Assembly (NCBI RefSeq): GCF_003515075.1 | Contig: NZ_QWLV01000002.1 | Span: 434,001 to 498,000, forward strand | Origin: Sphingomonas gilva | Lineage (GTDB): Bacteria; Pseudomonadota; Alphaproteobacteria; Sphingomonadales; Sphingomonadaceae | Direction: 5' to 3' | Length of the DNA stretch: 64,000 nucleotides | Shown here: positions 7,738 to 16,317 of the stretch, one piece after another | How positions within the stretch are numbered: the stretch's first letter is position 1 | Layout: every line of letters starts with the position of its first letter | Made by a program: the position numbers and the translations under genes | The notes under the pieces: model-generated | Seen by the model: the letters and a program-made list of their open reading frames with translations, nothing else | Databases searched by the model: none | Told to the model about the DNA's origin: nothing

Positions 7738-9768
7738 TCAGAAGCTCGGAAGAAGATCGTCGCCGCGATCGGCGGATTCGTTGACGGCATGCGCGGCGGT
7801 CACGGCGCTCAGCGACCGTGTCCGGTCCATCGCGCGCTTGTCGGCGGCGGGATCGCCTTCGTCCTCGATCAGACCGAGGGGATCGGTTGTCGTCGGTTCC
7901 ACCGGAAGCGGCGCACGATCGTCGGGTAAGCTGGGATGGCGCTCCTGCTGAAGCCCGCCGGCCGCATCATCGCCGCCCATGTCGGCATTCGGCGCAAGCC
8001 GGTGATCGAGCAATCGCAGACGGCCTTGCCAATCATCGCCTCGTGGTGCGGGACGATCGGCATAGGGGGTCGAACCCAACGCCGGCGCGGGCAGAACGCG
8101 GTCGCGAAAATTCCGGTCTTTGAAATAGCGGATCTTGTGCGCCCGAATGGGCGGGAGGCCGGAGACGAGCACAAGCTCGTCCACCGGCGGCAGCTGCATG
8201 ACCTCACCAGGCGTGAGGAGCGCGCGAGCGGTCTCCTGGCGACTGACCATGACATGCGCGAGCCATGGCGCGAGACGGTGCCCAGCATAGTTGCGCATCG
8301 CGCGCTGTTCAGTCGCGGTGCCGAGTGCATCGGACACGCGCTTGGCGGTGCGCTCGTCGTTGGTGGCAAAAGCGATCCGGACATGACAATTGTCGAGGAT
8401 CGAATTGTTCTCGCCGTACGCCTTGACGATCTGGTTCAAGCTCTGGGCGATCAGGACGGCGCGCACGCCGTAGCCAGCCATAAACGCCAGCGACGTCTCG
8501 AAGAATTCCAGGCGGCCGAGCGCGGGAAACTCGTCGAGCATCATCAGCAGCGTGTGGCGACGCACATCAGTCGCGCCATGCAGGTGCTCGGTCAGGCGGC
8601 GGCCGATCTGATTGAGGATCAGCCGCACCAGCGGCTTGGTCCGGGAGATGTCGGACGGCGGCACGACGAGATAGAGCGATACCGGCGCATCCGCTGAGAC
8701 AATATCGGCAATGCGCCAGTCGCACCGCGAGGTGACTTCGGCGATAGTCGGATCGCGATAGAGCCCGAGGAAGGACATGGCGGTCGACAGCACGCCCGAG
8801 CGCTCGTTCTCGGACTTATTGAGCAACTCGCGGGCGGCGGAGGCCACGACGGGATGAACCATCGGCGTCGTGTCGGTGCCGATATGATTGGTCGCCATCA
8901 TGCGCCGGAGCGTCGCAATGAAGCTGCGCTGCGGATCGCTCAGGAAGGTTGCGACCCGTGCGAGGGTCTTTTCCTCCTCGGCGTAGAGCACATGGAGGAT
9001 CGCGCCGACGAGCAGCGAATGCGCCGTCTTTTCCCAGTGGCTGCGTCGTTCGAGTGCGCCCTCGGGATCGACCAATATGTCGGCGATATTCTGCACGTCA
9101 CGGACTTCCTCGGCACCGCGGCGGACTTCCAGCAAGGGATTATAGCGGGCGGATCGGCCGTCGGTCGGGTTGAACAGCAGGCAATGTGAAAAGCGCGCGC
9201 GCCAGCCCGCGGTCAGCTCCCAATTCTCGCCCTTGATGTCGTGGATGACCGCCGAGCCGCCCCAGTCGAGCAGGGTCGGAACGACGAGCCCGACCCCTTT
9301 GCCGCTGCGCGTCGGCGCAAATGCCATGACGTGCTCGGGACCGTTGTGGCGGAGATAGGCCGAACCGATCCGGCCAAGGAAGACGCCGGTATCGCCGAAC
9401 AATCCTGCTTGCCGAATTTCCCGCGCATCCGCCCAACGCGCCGACCCATAAGTGGTGACGTGGCGCGCTTGCCTCGCCCGCCACAGCGAACCGAAGACCG
9501 CCGCGCCGCAGCCGAGGAAGCCGCTCGCACCGGCGATTGCGCCCGCTCGGTCGAAGATATCGGGCGCATAGGCATCGAAGTGATACCACCAGCCGAACAA
9601 GGCCCAGGGGCGATAGATCTGCAATGAGCCGACGACCAACCACGGTTGGCCGAGTTCGGACTGATAAGCCAGTTCGGCAGCGGCCCATTGGGTAGCAAAC
9701 CACACGCCCGCGATGACGATCGCAAAGACAATGATGATCTGGCCGATGAGCAGTTTGGTTGGGGACAT
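7738..9768 (-). CDS. traG: TraG/VirD4-family coupling protein
   Basis: The type IV coupling protein (676 residues) that delivers the relaxase-DNA complex to the mating channel. The start at ATG 9768 (MSPTKLLIGQII) puts two membrane segments at about residues 7-25 and 75-95; the 39 codons open upstream are not family-like. Walker A is PTRSGKGVG (152-160), and the segment AVIHDIKGENWELTAGWR follows. A Walker B-like LLMMLDEFPALGRL lies further on. It heads the traG-copG-trb operon. The 263 bp upstream form a gap before the tyrosinase gene, so the usual neighbourhood with the relaxase has been split by cargo. Confidence 0.95.
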   Translation of the reverse strand: MSPTKLLIGQIIIVFAIVIAGVWFATQWAAAELAYQSELGQPWLVVGSLQIYRPWALFGWWYHFDAYAPDIFDRAGAIAGASGFLGCGAAVFGSLWRARQARHVTTYGSARWADAREIRQAGLFGDTGVFLGRIGSAYLRHNGPEHVMAFAPTRSGKGVGLVVPTLLDWGGSAVIHDIKGENWELTAGWRARFSHCLLFNPTDGRSARYNPLLEVRRGAEEVRDVQNIADILVDPEGALERRSHWEKTAHSLLVGAILHVLYAEEEKTLARVATFLSDPQRSFIATLRRMMATNHIGTDTTPMVHPVVASAARELLNKSENERSGVLSTAMSFLGLYRDPTIAEVTSRCDWRIADIVSADAPVSLYLVVPPSDISRTKPLVRLILNQIGRRLTEHLHGATDVRRHTLLMMLDEFPALGRLEFFETSLAFMAGYGVRAVLIAQSLNQIVKAYGENNSILDNCHVRIAFATNDERTAKRVSDALGTATEQRAMRNYAGHRLAPWLAHVMVSRQETARALLTPGEVMQLPPVDELVLVSGLPPIRAHKIRYFKDRNFRDRVLPAPALGSTPYADRPAPRGDDWQGRLRLLDHRLAPNADMGGDDAAGGLQQERHPSLPDDRAPLPVEPTTTDPLGLIEDEGDPAADKRAMDRTRSLSAVTAAHAVNESADRGDDLLPSF

Positions 9769-10031
9769 GCGGGACTCCGCCCGCCGCCGAATTAGCGGGG
9801 GCACTGATCCAACATCCGAGGAAACCCGACCAATCGGGAGGGCCTTCTCAGCGCACCCAAAGGTTTCCTGGCGCAAGGTGCACAACGAAGGCCGGGCGTC
9901 GCCGCCTAAAAGGTATAAGTTGGTTCTTTGCTCGGCAGGTCGGCCTCATCGCCGGATACGAGAACCGCTGACACGGGTCTCACCATTCCAGCCAGACCGT
10001 TTGTCTCAGCGGAGGTGACGAAGAATCATTC

Positions 10032-11390
10032 TCATTGAGGGACGATTTCGATCGCGTAGCCGGATACTGCGAGCGAAAGAGCGTCATCCTGACCGACCGG
10101 AACGATCGCCACGCCGATCCTGCCACTCTCGATGGGGAACTGACGTAACGCCGTGGTCACATCTAGAGCGATCGCAATCTCGGTCGCGGTATCCTGCTGC
10201 ACCAGTCCGATCGTTCCAACAAATGCCGCACGCCTAGGCGAAAAGGCGCCGTGCTTTCGATCAAACAGATAGATGGCTACCGTACCACCCTGATTCGCCG
10301 GTATTTGGATGCCTTGGACGGTCAGAATCGCCTTCGCCTTTCCCTCTTCGGCGATCGACACCGCGACCGTGGGCAGCCCGATACGTGCATCACCGCTCGC
10401 GAGCGGCACGCCCAGCAACGCAGGATCTGGCACTTCATTCTGGTTCTGACCGGATGTGCTGGTCCCGACCGGCTGGCCGCCATCGACCCCTTCGCCCGGA
10501 AGTGCGTAGCGATACCCGAGCGCAGCGGTTTCGCTTACTTCGGCAACACGCAAATTCCGAGTTTTGCCCGTGGCCAAGTCGAAAAACTCAAACACCGTTT
10601 CGGCAAAAAGGCGGTCTTGCCAAGGTTCAGTTCTACGACGCGCCGAATGGGATGCGCCACGCCACGTTTCCCACATGCGATCGAGATTGGCATGATGGCC
10701 GAAGAAAAGCGGATCGCGTGGCGACCACTTGATGTTTCCCATGTCTTTGCCGAGGGCATTATGGACCGATCCGTGTGGTGTCCCTTCAAGCACCGACAAC
10801 GGCCCGGGGACGACATCATAGCCACCAAAGCCCAGTTGCGTGACTACGGGCCAGCCCTCGCGTTCTTCGATCTTGCCGACATAATGCTCAGCGGAGTCCA
10901 TCGCCGATTGAAAAGCATATTCGTGGGCAAAGAGATCAAGCCGAGTCCGATCGTGCGCCAGTGGCGTCGCGCGAAACGACGCCGGGACCGCGCCAAGCAC
11001 AGGCCAGTGCCAATAAGCCAGGCTCACAGTCTCATCGCCAATCGCATGCTGAAGATTACGCTCCGTCGCCCACAGGAAGGCGCGGTGCCAGGGCAGAAAA
11101 TGTAATGTGCGATGGATTTCCCCGGACGGCACTCCACATCTACGCGAGTGGATCTCCGCGTTTTTGTCCCATGCCATCGCCCCCGCCCGACTTTTGCGCA
11201 TTTCAGCGACGGCATTCTTCAACCGATTGAGATCGTCGGGGAACCAGCGTTCTAGGTCGCGAATCTCACGCCGCACACGAGGGTGCGGCGCCGACGGCGC
11301 TCCAATTCGAGCGTTCGCGGCAACGGCCACTGCTCCAACGCCGAAGCCCGCCAGCACCGCTCGCCGATCGACCTCCACCATTTGCATCAT
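10032..11390 (-). CDS. Tyrosinase-family copper oxidase, Tat-exported
   Basis: A protein of 452 residues with a type-3 copper centre, predicted to oxidise phenols or catechols in the periplasm or outside the cell. CuA ligands are visible as H81, H93 and H102 (HRTLHFLPWHRAF). CuB ligands are H206, H210 and the HH pair at 232-233 (DPLFFGHHANLDRMW). The N-terminus carries a twin-arginine-like signal (DRRAVLAGFG, from residue 8). Residues from about 330 form an extra C-terminal domain rich in beta strands, such as may cover the active site in other tyrosinases. It is the last gene of a four-gene operon and overlaps the lipoprotein gene by 4 bp (ATGA). Confidence 0.9.
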   Translation of the reverse strand: MMQMVEVDRRAVLAGFGVGAVAVAANARIGAPSAPHPRVRREIRDLERWFPDDLNRLKNAVAEMRKSRAGAMAWDKNAEIHSRRCGVPSGEIHRTLHFLPWHRAFLWATERNLQHAIGDETVSLAYWHWPVLGAVPASFRATPLAHDRTRLDLFAHEYAFQSAMDSAEHYVGKIEEREGWPVVTQLGFGGYDVVPGPLSVLEGTPHGSVHNALGKDMGNIKWSPRDPLFFGHHANLDRMWETWRGASHSARRRTEPWQDRLFAETVFEFFDLATGKTRNLRVAEVSETAALGYRYALPGEGVDGGQPVGTSTSGQNQNEVPDPALLGVPLASGDARIGLPTVAVSIAEEGKAKAILTVQGIQIPANQGGTVAIYLFDRKHGAFSPRRAAFVGTIGLVQQDTATEIAIALDVTTALRQFPIESGRIGVAIVPVGQDDALSLAVSGYAIEIVPQ

Positions 11391-12973
11391 GGCATGTTTC
11401 CCGTCGTCGCATCGACCAATGCGTCGAGCTTGGCCTGCGCTTCTATTCGCTCGCGTTCCGCGTCCATCTCCTTACGCCGCGCCAGGTCCAGCGCCGTCTG
11501 CGCGTTGGCGATCGTAGTCGCATTCTGAGTCTCCCTGAGACCTCGCGCCCGGTTGTAAGCGTCAATCTCACTCGCACCTGTCACAACCTCGCCTGCAGCC
11601 CCCAGTAAGCCAGGCAACTCCGCACCGGTCTTCGCGTAGGTCATCGAAACCGGCATACCGTCCGGTGCGAAAGCGGCAACCAAGCTATTACCCTCAAACA
11701 TGTCGTTGCGTAGCGGCAACGATCGTACGCCGCCGAGCTGGGGCGCGTTGCGTTCCTCGCGTAGCACTATGTTGGCGTTGCCCGGCAGCAACCCGCCACA
11801 ATCGCTTGCCTCTGTCAGCTTGCAGAGCTGGAGACGCGCCGGGGTCGGCACGCGGTAGAGCACTCCACAAGGGCTTTTCGTGTCCGCGTTGCATTGGCTG
11901 GCCGAGGTCAATCCCGAGATCGTCGTGCGCCTGCGGATTGGCCGAAAATCTCGTGCGACCGCTGCCTTTGTAAGCAGCTTGTCGATCTCCTCCTGCGCGG
12001 TGGTCATTTTGCCCAGCGGGAATCCACTCGCATCCTTGCCGCAATCCGCGGCGGTCGGGCGCACCTGTAGATTCGGGCAGATCACCCAGATTTCGGTCGC
12101 GACGCCCGCTGCGCCGTTCGAAAGCTCGATCTTCAACATGTCCGCAAGCTTCCCGCCGACATCGGCAGGAGTGGCTTCCAAAAGTGCGAACGAGGCGGCA
12201 TCGGCAGGGAAATTGGATCGAGAGCGAAACGTGAGTAGATCCTTGGCCTTACCATAGGCCGTCACGGCCTCGGCGGCTGCCTTTGTCTTCTTGCGCACAT
12301 CCTCGGCCTTTGTCTTCCGGCCTTGCTTCACCGAATCAGGCTGGTCGGTATCGCCAAGATAATCGGCATTGTAGCCTGCAAGATCCGCGACGGCTCCGTC
12401 CCGTGCCTTGCTTTTACTGTCACGGTCGTCTTGGAGCGCCTTGAGCGATTTGGTTCGGTCGATGGCGATTTGCGTGCATGTCAGCGTGGCTTTCCAAGGT
12501 GGCACGTCGGCCGCCTGAGTAGTTCCCATCCCCGGTAAAGTCGGGACCCCGATCAGTAGCTTGGCGACGCCCACTGCGAGACCCACGCCCGCCTTCACCG
12601 ATGCGGCACTCTGATCGGCGACTTGCGCGTTTATGGATTTCAGGAGGCCGCTTGGATGATTCTCGAAAGTTACGCTCGTCGTCTTATTACCGTTGGTGAG
12701 ACGAGAATAGTCGAGAACGACCTCTTCGCCCGCACCGTAGGTCGAGGCAGCCAGTGCCTCGATCTCAATTCCGACCTCGGGATTTTCCGGGCTGGGGCAT
12801 GTCGTCAGGGTGCGCCCGATTTCGATCGTATAATCGAGTCTTGGAAGGTGATAAGACCAGCCGCTTGTAGGCGCGGCCCCTGACCCAGCGCTCGTACTGA
12901 CAATCCGTGATTCAAGGTTGGTCGTACACGCGGGCAACGCCGCCAAGAGCGGCAAAAATAGTAGATATCTCAT
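11387..12973 (-). CDS. Secreted lipoprotein of unknown function, coiled-coil containing
   Basis: A lipoprotein of 528 residues. I take ATG 12973 (MRYLLFLPLLAALPACTTN) as start because it puts a lipobox (LPAC) directly behind a hydrophobic segment; a TTG 21 bp upstream is less likely. A beta-rich N-terminal third is followed by a glycine-rich hydrophobic stretch (VKAGVGLAVGVAKLLIGV), a Lys/Asp/Ala-rich coiled coil at about residues 185-245, and a second alpha-helical Ala/Glu-rich tail (AQTALDLARRKEMDAERERI). I do not recognise the family. It sits between the subtilisin-like protease (21 bp) and the tyrosinase (overlap), so it is probably a surface partner of both. Base composition is visibly less GC-rich than the trb genes. 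Confidence 0.8.
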   Translation of the reverse strand: MRYLLFLPLLAALPACTTNLESRIVSTSAGSGAAPTSGWSYHLPRLDYTIEIGRTLTTCPSPENPEVGIEIEALAASTYGAGEEVVLDYSRLTNGNKTTSVTFENHPSGLLKSINAQVADQSAASVKAGVGLAVGVAKLLIGVPTLPGMGTTQAADVPPWKATLTCTQIAIDRTKSLKALQDDRDSKSKARDGAVADLAGYNADYLGDTDQPDSVKQGRKTKAEDVRKKTKAAAEAVTAYGKAKDLLTFRSRSNFPADAASFALLEATPADVGGKLADMLKIELSNGAAGVATEIWVICPNLQVRPTAADCGKDASGFPLGKMTTAQEEIDKLLTKAAVARDFRPIRRRTTISGLTSASQCNADTKSPCGVLYRVPTPARLQLCKLTEASDCGGLLPGNANIVLREERNAPQLGGVRSLPLRNDMFEGNSLVAAFAPDGMPVSMTYAKTGAELPGLLGAAGEVVTGASEIDAYNRARGLRETQNATTIANAQTALDLARRKEMDAERERIEAQAKLDALVDATTGNMP

Positions 12974-12994
12974 TCCGGCCCCCTCAGTTTGCAA

Positions 12995-15043
12995 TCACCG
13001 ATGTCGCGCGACGACATAAAACACCTCCCCGAGCGGCTTATGGATTAAAGCCTCTTCGTCTGGGCCTAGCGGTTTCGGCCCATTCTCGGTGATTTGTCTG
13101 GTTGCTTCGAAGATCACGCTGGCGTCTGGCGATTCTTCCCAGGCACACGGCGTCTGAAAAGAAGCAGAGGATCGGCCAGGAAACACCCAAGCCTGCGACG
13201 CGTCGCGCTTAAATGCCCATAGCGCCTCCTTTGCCTGCGGGACGGGCGCCTCGTCGATTTTGCAGGTCAGCTTATTCACTTCCTTGATAGTTCCCAGATA
13301 TCGGCGCCCGTCGGCGAGCTCCAAGACATCGTCGAAGAGATAGAATGCCCGCTCCGCATCGAGCTGCGACCGCGAGCGCACTGCCGTCGGCTTTCGCCCG
13401 CCCGTTGGGTCGGCAGCCTTGGGATTGGCGAGCAATGAGCCGCTAACCAACAGCCGGGTCTTAATTTCGCTCGGCGTCATACCCCCCAGTGTGTGAAGCA
13501 TCGCCGCGACAAAGGAGACCTGCGGCGCCGCCTGCGAAGTGCCGCTAAGCTTCAACCGCTCGTAACGATGGTTGATGATCGACTCGACGCCACAGCCTGG
13601 CGCGGCAAAGTCGACGGTCGGTCCCCAGTTGCTGAATTGCGCGACGACGCCGTCTTGACGTACTGCGCCGACAGCGATGACATTGCTCTTGCCCTCCCCG
13701 CCAAAGGCTGCCGGGAAGCGATCATTGGCAACCTTCGCATCGTTTCCAGCTGCAACAATGAAAAGCTTGTTGGCATTCGCGCGATTGGTGAAGATGTAAC
13801 GAAAATCCTCCCGTACGGTGGCGTCGGCATCGTCCTGATATTCGATGCTCATATTGACAACGCGGAAGTTCGAATAAGCAAGCTGATCGCGAAGCTCGCC
13901 GGATGAGTTCGGAAGCAACACGTCTTTGCCATTTCCCACATTTATGAACGAGAGGCGCAGAAAGGTGTTTGTGTCATCTGCGGTAAGTTCGCTGACTTTC
14001 GGCAGAAAGTCGGGGCCCCCTAGAGCTAGCATTGCGACATGGGTTCCATGGCCGGCCACTGCGTGGAACGGTTCGGGCGCTGCGATCCACGGCGGCACAG
14101 TGCCATTGAACAGCGTTGGGCCAATCTCACCACCTGTATAGCGAGCGTAATGCTTTCCAGGGAATCCCGGGTTAGCCATAAAGCCAGCAAAGGTCTTCGC
14201 TCCTCCCAAAAAGCCGTTGTCGACAATCATCACTTCGACCGGCACGCGGCTGCTTTGAAGGTCGGCAAGACGTTCTCGAGCGTAACGATACGCTGATGCA
14301 ACACGTTGACGGGTCAGATCGGTCGGCGCCATCGCATCCGCGCATTCTAACGGCTCCTCGATTGTTCCGGTCGAGGCAGTATAGCCTGCGGCAATTACCA
14401 TTTCGGGCTGCCGGACGGACGCGACAGCCGCCTGCACCGCACGCAGTTGCGGATCCGAAAAGTGGCCGGCCCTCTCGGTCATCATCGTCAACTTCCGACC
14501 TAGGAACGGGTTCACCGGCAGGATAGTGCTGATTCGACTCCTACGCTTAACTGGAAGTTTATCTCCGGGTTGGACTGACTTAATCTGGTCGAGGGAATCG
14601 GCACCAAAAAAGTCAATAACCATGGCCTTCGACGGTTTATCGCCCAAGAGACGCTCGTAGATCTTGAAAGCACTTTCATTCGGCTGGACTACAGCTTCGA
14701 CATCCTGCTCCAAATAAAGACAAGCAGGCCAACGAATGGTATAGGCTCTATCGCCAAGTGATTCATCAAGTGTCAGCGATATGTTGTTGATACGTTGCAG
14801 CTCACTCCAATACTCTTCCCTTACACTGCCGCATTTCACTTGAATCACACGTCGCGCGTTAAATTCGCGAAGGTCTGGAAAGCGCTGGGGATCGAATTGA
14901 CTCACTTCGGCTCCCGCCGCGATATCGCGCACGAGATCACCGGGCAGGTCGCGAACAGCGCGCAGCATTTGCGGCTCCTGCTGGGCAGCAGCCGGCGAGA
15001 CCAGCGCCAGCGCGCCTACCGCGACAATCGTCAATCGCGACAC
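12995..15043 (-). CDS. Subtilisin-like (S8) serine protease, secreted
   Basis: A secreted protease of 682 residues with a signal peptide ending near SPAAAQQ. The S8 catalytic triad is complete: D275 (VMIVDNGF), H332 (GHGTHVAML) and S503 (LSGTSQAAPQ), with oxyanion N434 (VAAGND). A 270-residue N-terminal region precedes the catalytic domain, and a C-terminal region of about 150 residues follows it; neither matches a domain I know. Its start overlaps the trypsin-like gene by 13 bp. The substrate is unknown. The protease may cut the neighbouring secreted proteins or outside proteins. Confidence 0.93.
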   Translation of the reverse strand: MSRLTIVAVGALALVSPAAAQQEPQMLRAVRDLPGDLVRDIAAGAEVSQFDPQRFPDLREFNARRVIQVKCGSVREEYWSELQRINNISLTLDESLGDRAYTIRWPACLYLEQDVEAVVQPNESAFKIYERLLGDKPSKAMVIDFFGADSLDQIKSVQPGDKLPVKRRSRISTILPVNPFLGRKLTMMTERAGHFSDPQLRAVQAAVASVRQPEMVIAAGYTASTGTIEEPLECADAMAPTDLTRQRVASAYRYARERLADLQSSRVPVEVMIVDNGFLGGAKTFAGFMANPGFPGKHYARYTGGEIGPTLFNGTVPPWIAAPEPFHAVAGHGTHVAMLALGGPDFLPKVSELTADDTNTFLRLSFINVGNGKDVLLPNSSGELRDQLAYSNFRVVNMSIEYQDDADATVREDFRYIFTNRANANKLFIVAAGNDAKVANDRFPAAFGGEGKSNVIAVGAVRQDGVVAQFSNWGPTVDFAAPGCGVESIINHRYERLKLSGTSQAAPQVSFVAAMLHTLGGMTPSEIKTRLLVSGSLLANPKAADPTGGRKPTAVRSRSQLDAERAFYLFDDVLELADGRRYLGTIKEVNKLTCKIDEAPVPQAKEALWAFKRDASQAWVFPGRSSASFQTPCAWEESPDASVIFEATRQITENGPKPLGPDEEALIHKPLGEVFYVVARHR

Positions 15044-16017
15044 GGATAGCCTGCCTTTGCGTTAGGGGCACCACAGATGGTGAAGCCAGAACGGCCCTGC
15101 TGCCAATCGGCCATGAATTTGACGAACGCCGACGATGTCATCGGCGCCATACGCGAGATCAGATCGTAGCCATCGGAGGTCCGCGCAACAGGAACGACGT
15201 TCGAGTTGACCCCAATTATGCGTCGTGGGCTTTGCCTGGTCCCGGTGGGCGTTGCAGTGGTCGCACCGACCATAAGCGGCCCCCCGGAATCACCGGGGCA
15301 AAGCGCTGGTTGGGTCTTCCAATTCGAGCGGGTTGTAAGGAACCGCTGCCCATCCGATGCCGATTCGACGACACTATCTCCGATTGTTAGGACATTGTCT
15401 TGTCCGACACCGACAAGACCGTTGGCGTCGATTGCCAACACCTTGCAGCCAAAACCAGTCATGAGTACCGAGGCAGCCTTGCCCACTGGCGCAAACGAAA
15501 GTGCTTCAAACCTCACATCAATCCGAGGCGGTACCGGGTCTGGCACGGTGAAGGTGCAGAGCGCGAAGTCGTCAGGATGTCGGGGACCTCTTGGATCCCA
15601 TTCCTGCTCGAGATACTGAGCCGGTATCGCGCAGTCGAACACGATTGTCGGCAAACCCGGCAACTGCAGCGCTGCCTTACGCTGAGTGCTCTTGTTGCCT
15701 TTAGCGTCGATGCAATGTGCCGCCGTTAGCGCGACGCCGCGCCCGACCAGCGTGGCCGAGCAAGTTTTTGGAATCTTCCTGCCGTCCTTATCGACATATT
15801 CGCCAATCACCGCGACAAACAGCGCGCGCCAATCTTGCTCATCCACGGCCTGCCCATTGATTAGCTTCACGCTCCCCGCACCGAAAGAGGAGGTCGGCTT
15901 GAACACGACGCCACTTTGCTGGTCGGCATCGACCGACTGAGCGACGGATTCGTGCGTCAGGGCAAGCGTGAATAACGCGCCCAAAAAGCAATGAATATGA
16001 AGCATTCTCACGTTCAT
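15031..16017 (-). CDS. Trypsin-like (S1) serine protease, secreted
   Basis: A secreted S1-family protease of 328 residues. The start at ATG 16017 (MNVRMLHIHCFLGALF) gives a clear signal peptide ending near ESVAQ. The chymotrypsin triad is H101 (LTAAHC), D150 (HPDDFALC) and S244 (CPGDSGGPL). Several paired Cys suggest disulfides. It is the first gene of the operon S1 protease - S8 protease - lipoprotein - tyrosinase, and begins 300 bp after the TonB receptor ends. Two different serine proteases back to back suggest a processing cascade, which is inference only. Confidence 0.93.
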   Translation of the reverse strand: MNVRMLHIHCFLGALFTLALTHESVAQSVDADQQSGVVFKPTSSFGAGSVKLINGQAVDEQDWRALFVAVIGEYVDKDGRKIPKTCSATLVGRGVALTAAHCIDAKGNKSTQRKAALQLPGLPTIVFDCAIPAQYLEQEWDPRGPRHPDDFALCTFTVPDPVPPRIDVRFEALSFAPVGKAASVLMTGFGCKVLAIDANGLVGVGQDNVLTIGDSVVESASDGQRFLTTRSNWKTQPALCPGDSGGPLMVGATTATPTGTRQSPRRIIGVNSNVVPVARTSDGYDLISRMAPMTSSAFVKFMADWQQGRSGFTICGAPNAKAGYPCRD

Positions 16018-16317
16018 GGCAGCCCCCCGCCGGCAAACGTTAGCCACTTGATATCAAAAGCCGAAGCGCAATTCTACTACAACCGCTATGGCCATTCTCT
16101 TGCGCATCACTGGCTGTCGATCAGTTCAGTATTTGCTGAACATGTGGAGAACTTCGTCGTAACATATGCGGCAGGAAGACCTGGCGTGGTGCACATCGGA
16201 CGTGCCGTTAGCGCGGAACCGGACTCCAACTTCACATCGCAGGCTCGAGAAAAGGCCGCCCGCGCCTCTTGTGGGGAGAAGAGACGCAGGCGGTTGAGTT
16301 TCCCCGGGAGGGGAAGA
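16018..16317. other. Intergenic gap between TonB receptor and protease operon
   Basis: I see no gene in these 300 bp. Positions 16300-16315, directly after the receptor stop codon, can form a short hairpin (6-bp arms TTCCCC/GGGGAA, 4-nt loop) without a T run, a weak terminator candidate for the receptor. The promoter of the protease-tyrosinase operon should lie in the rest, but I cannot pin down a box. Confidence 0.4.
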
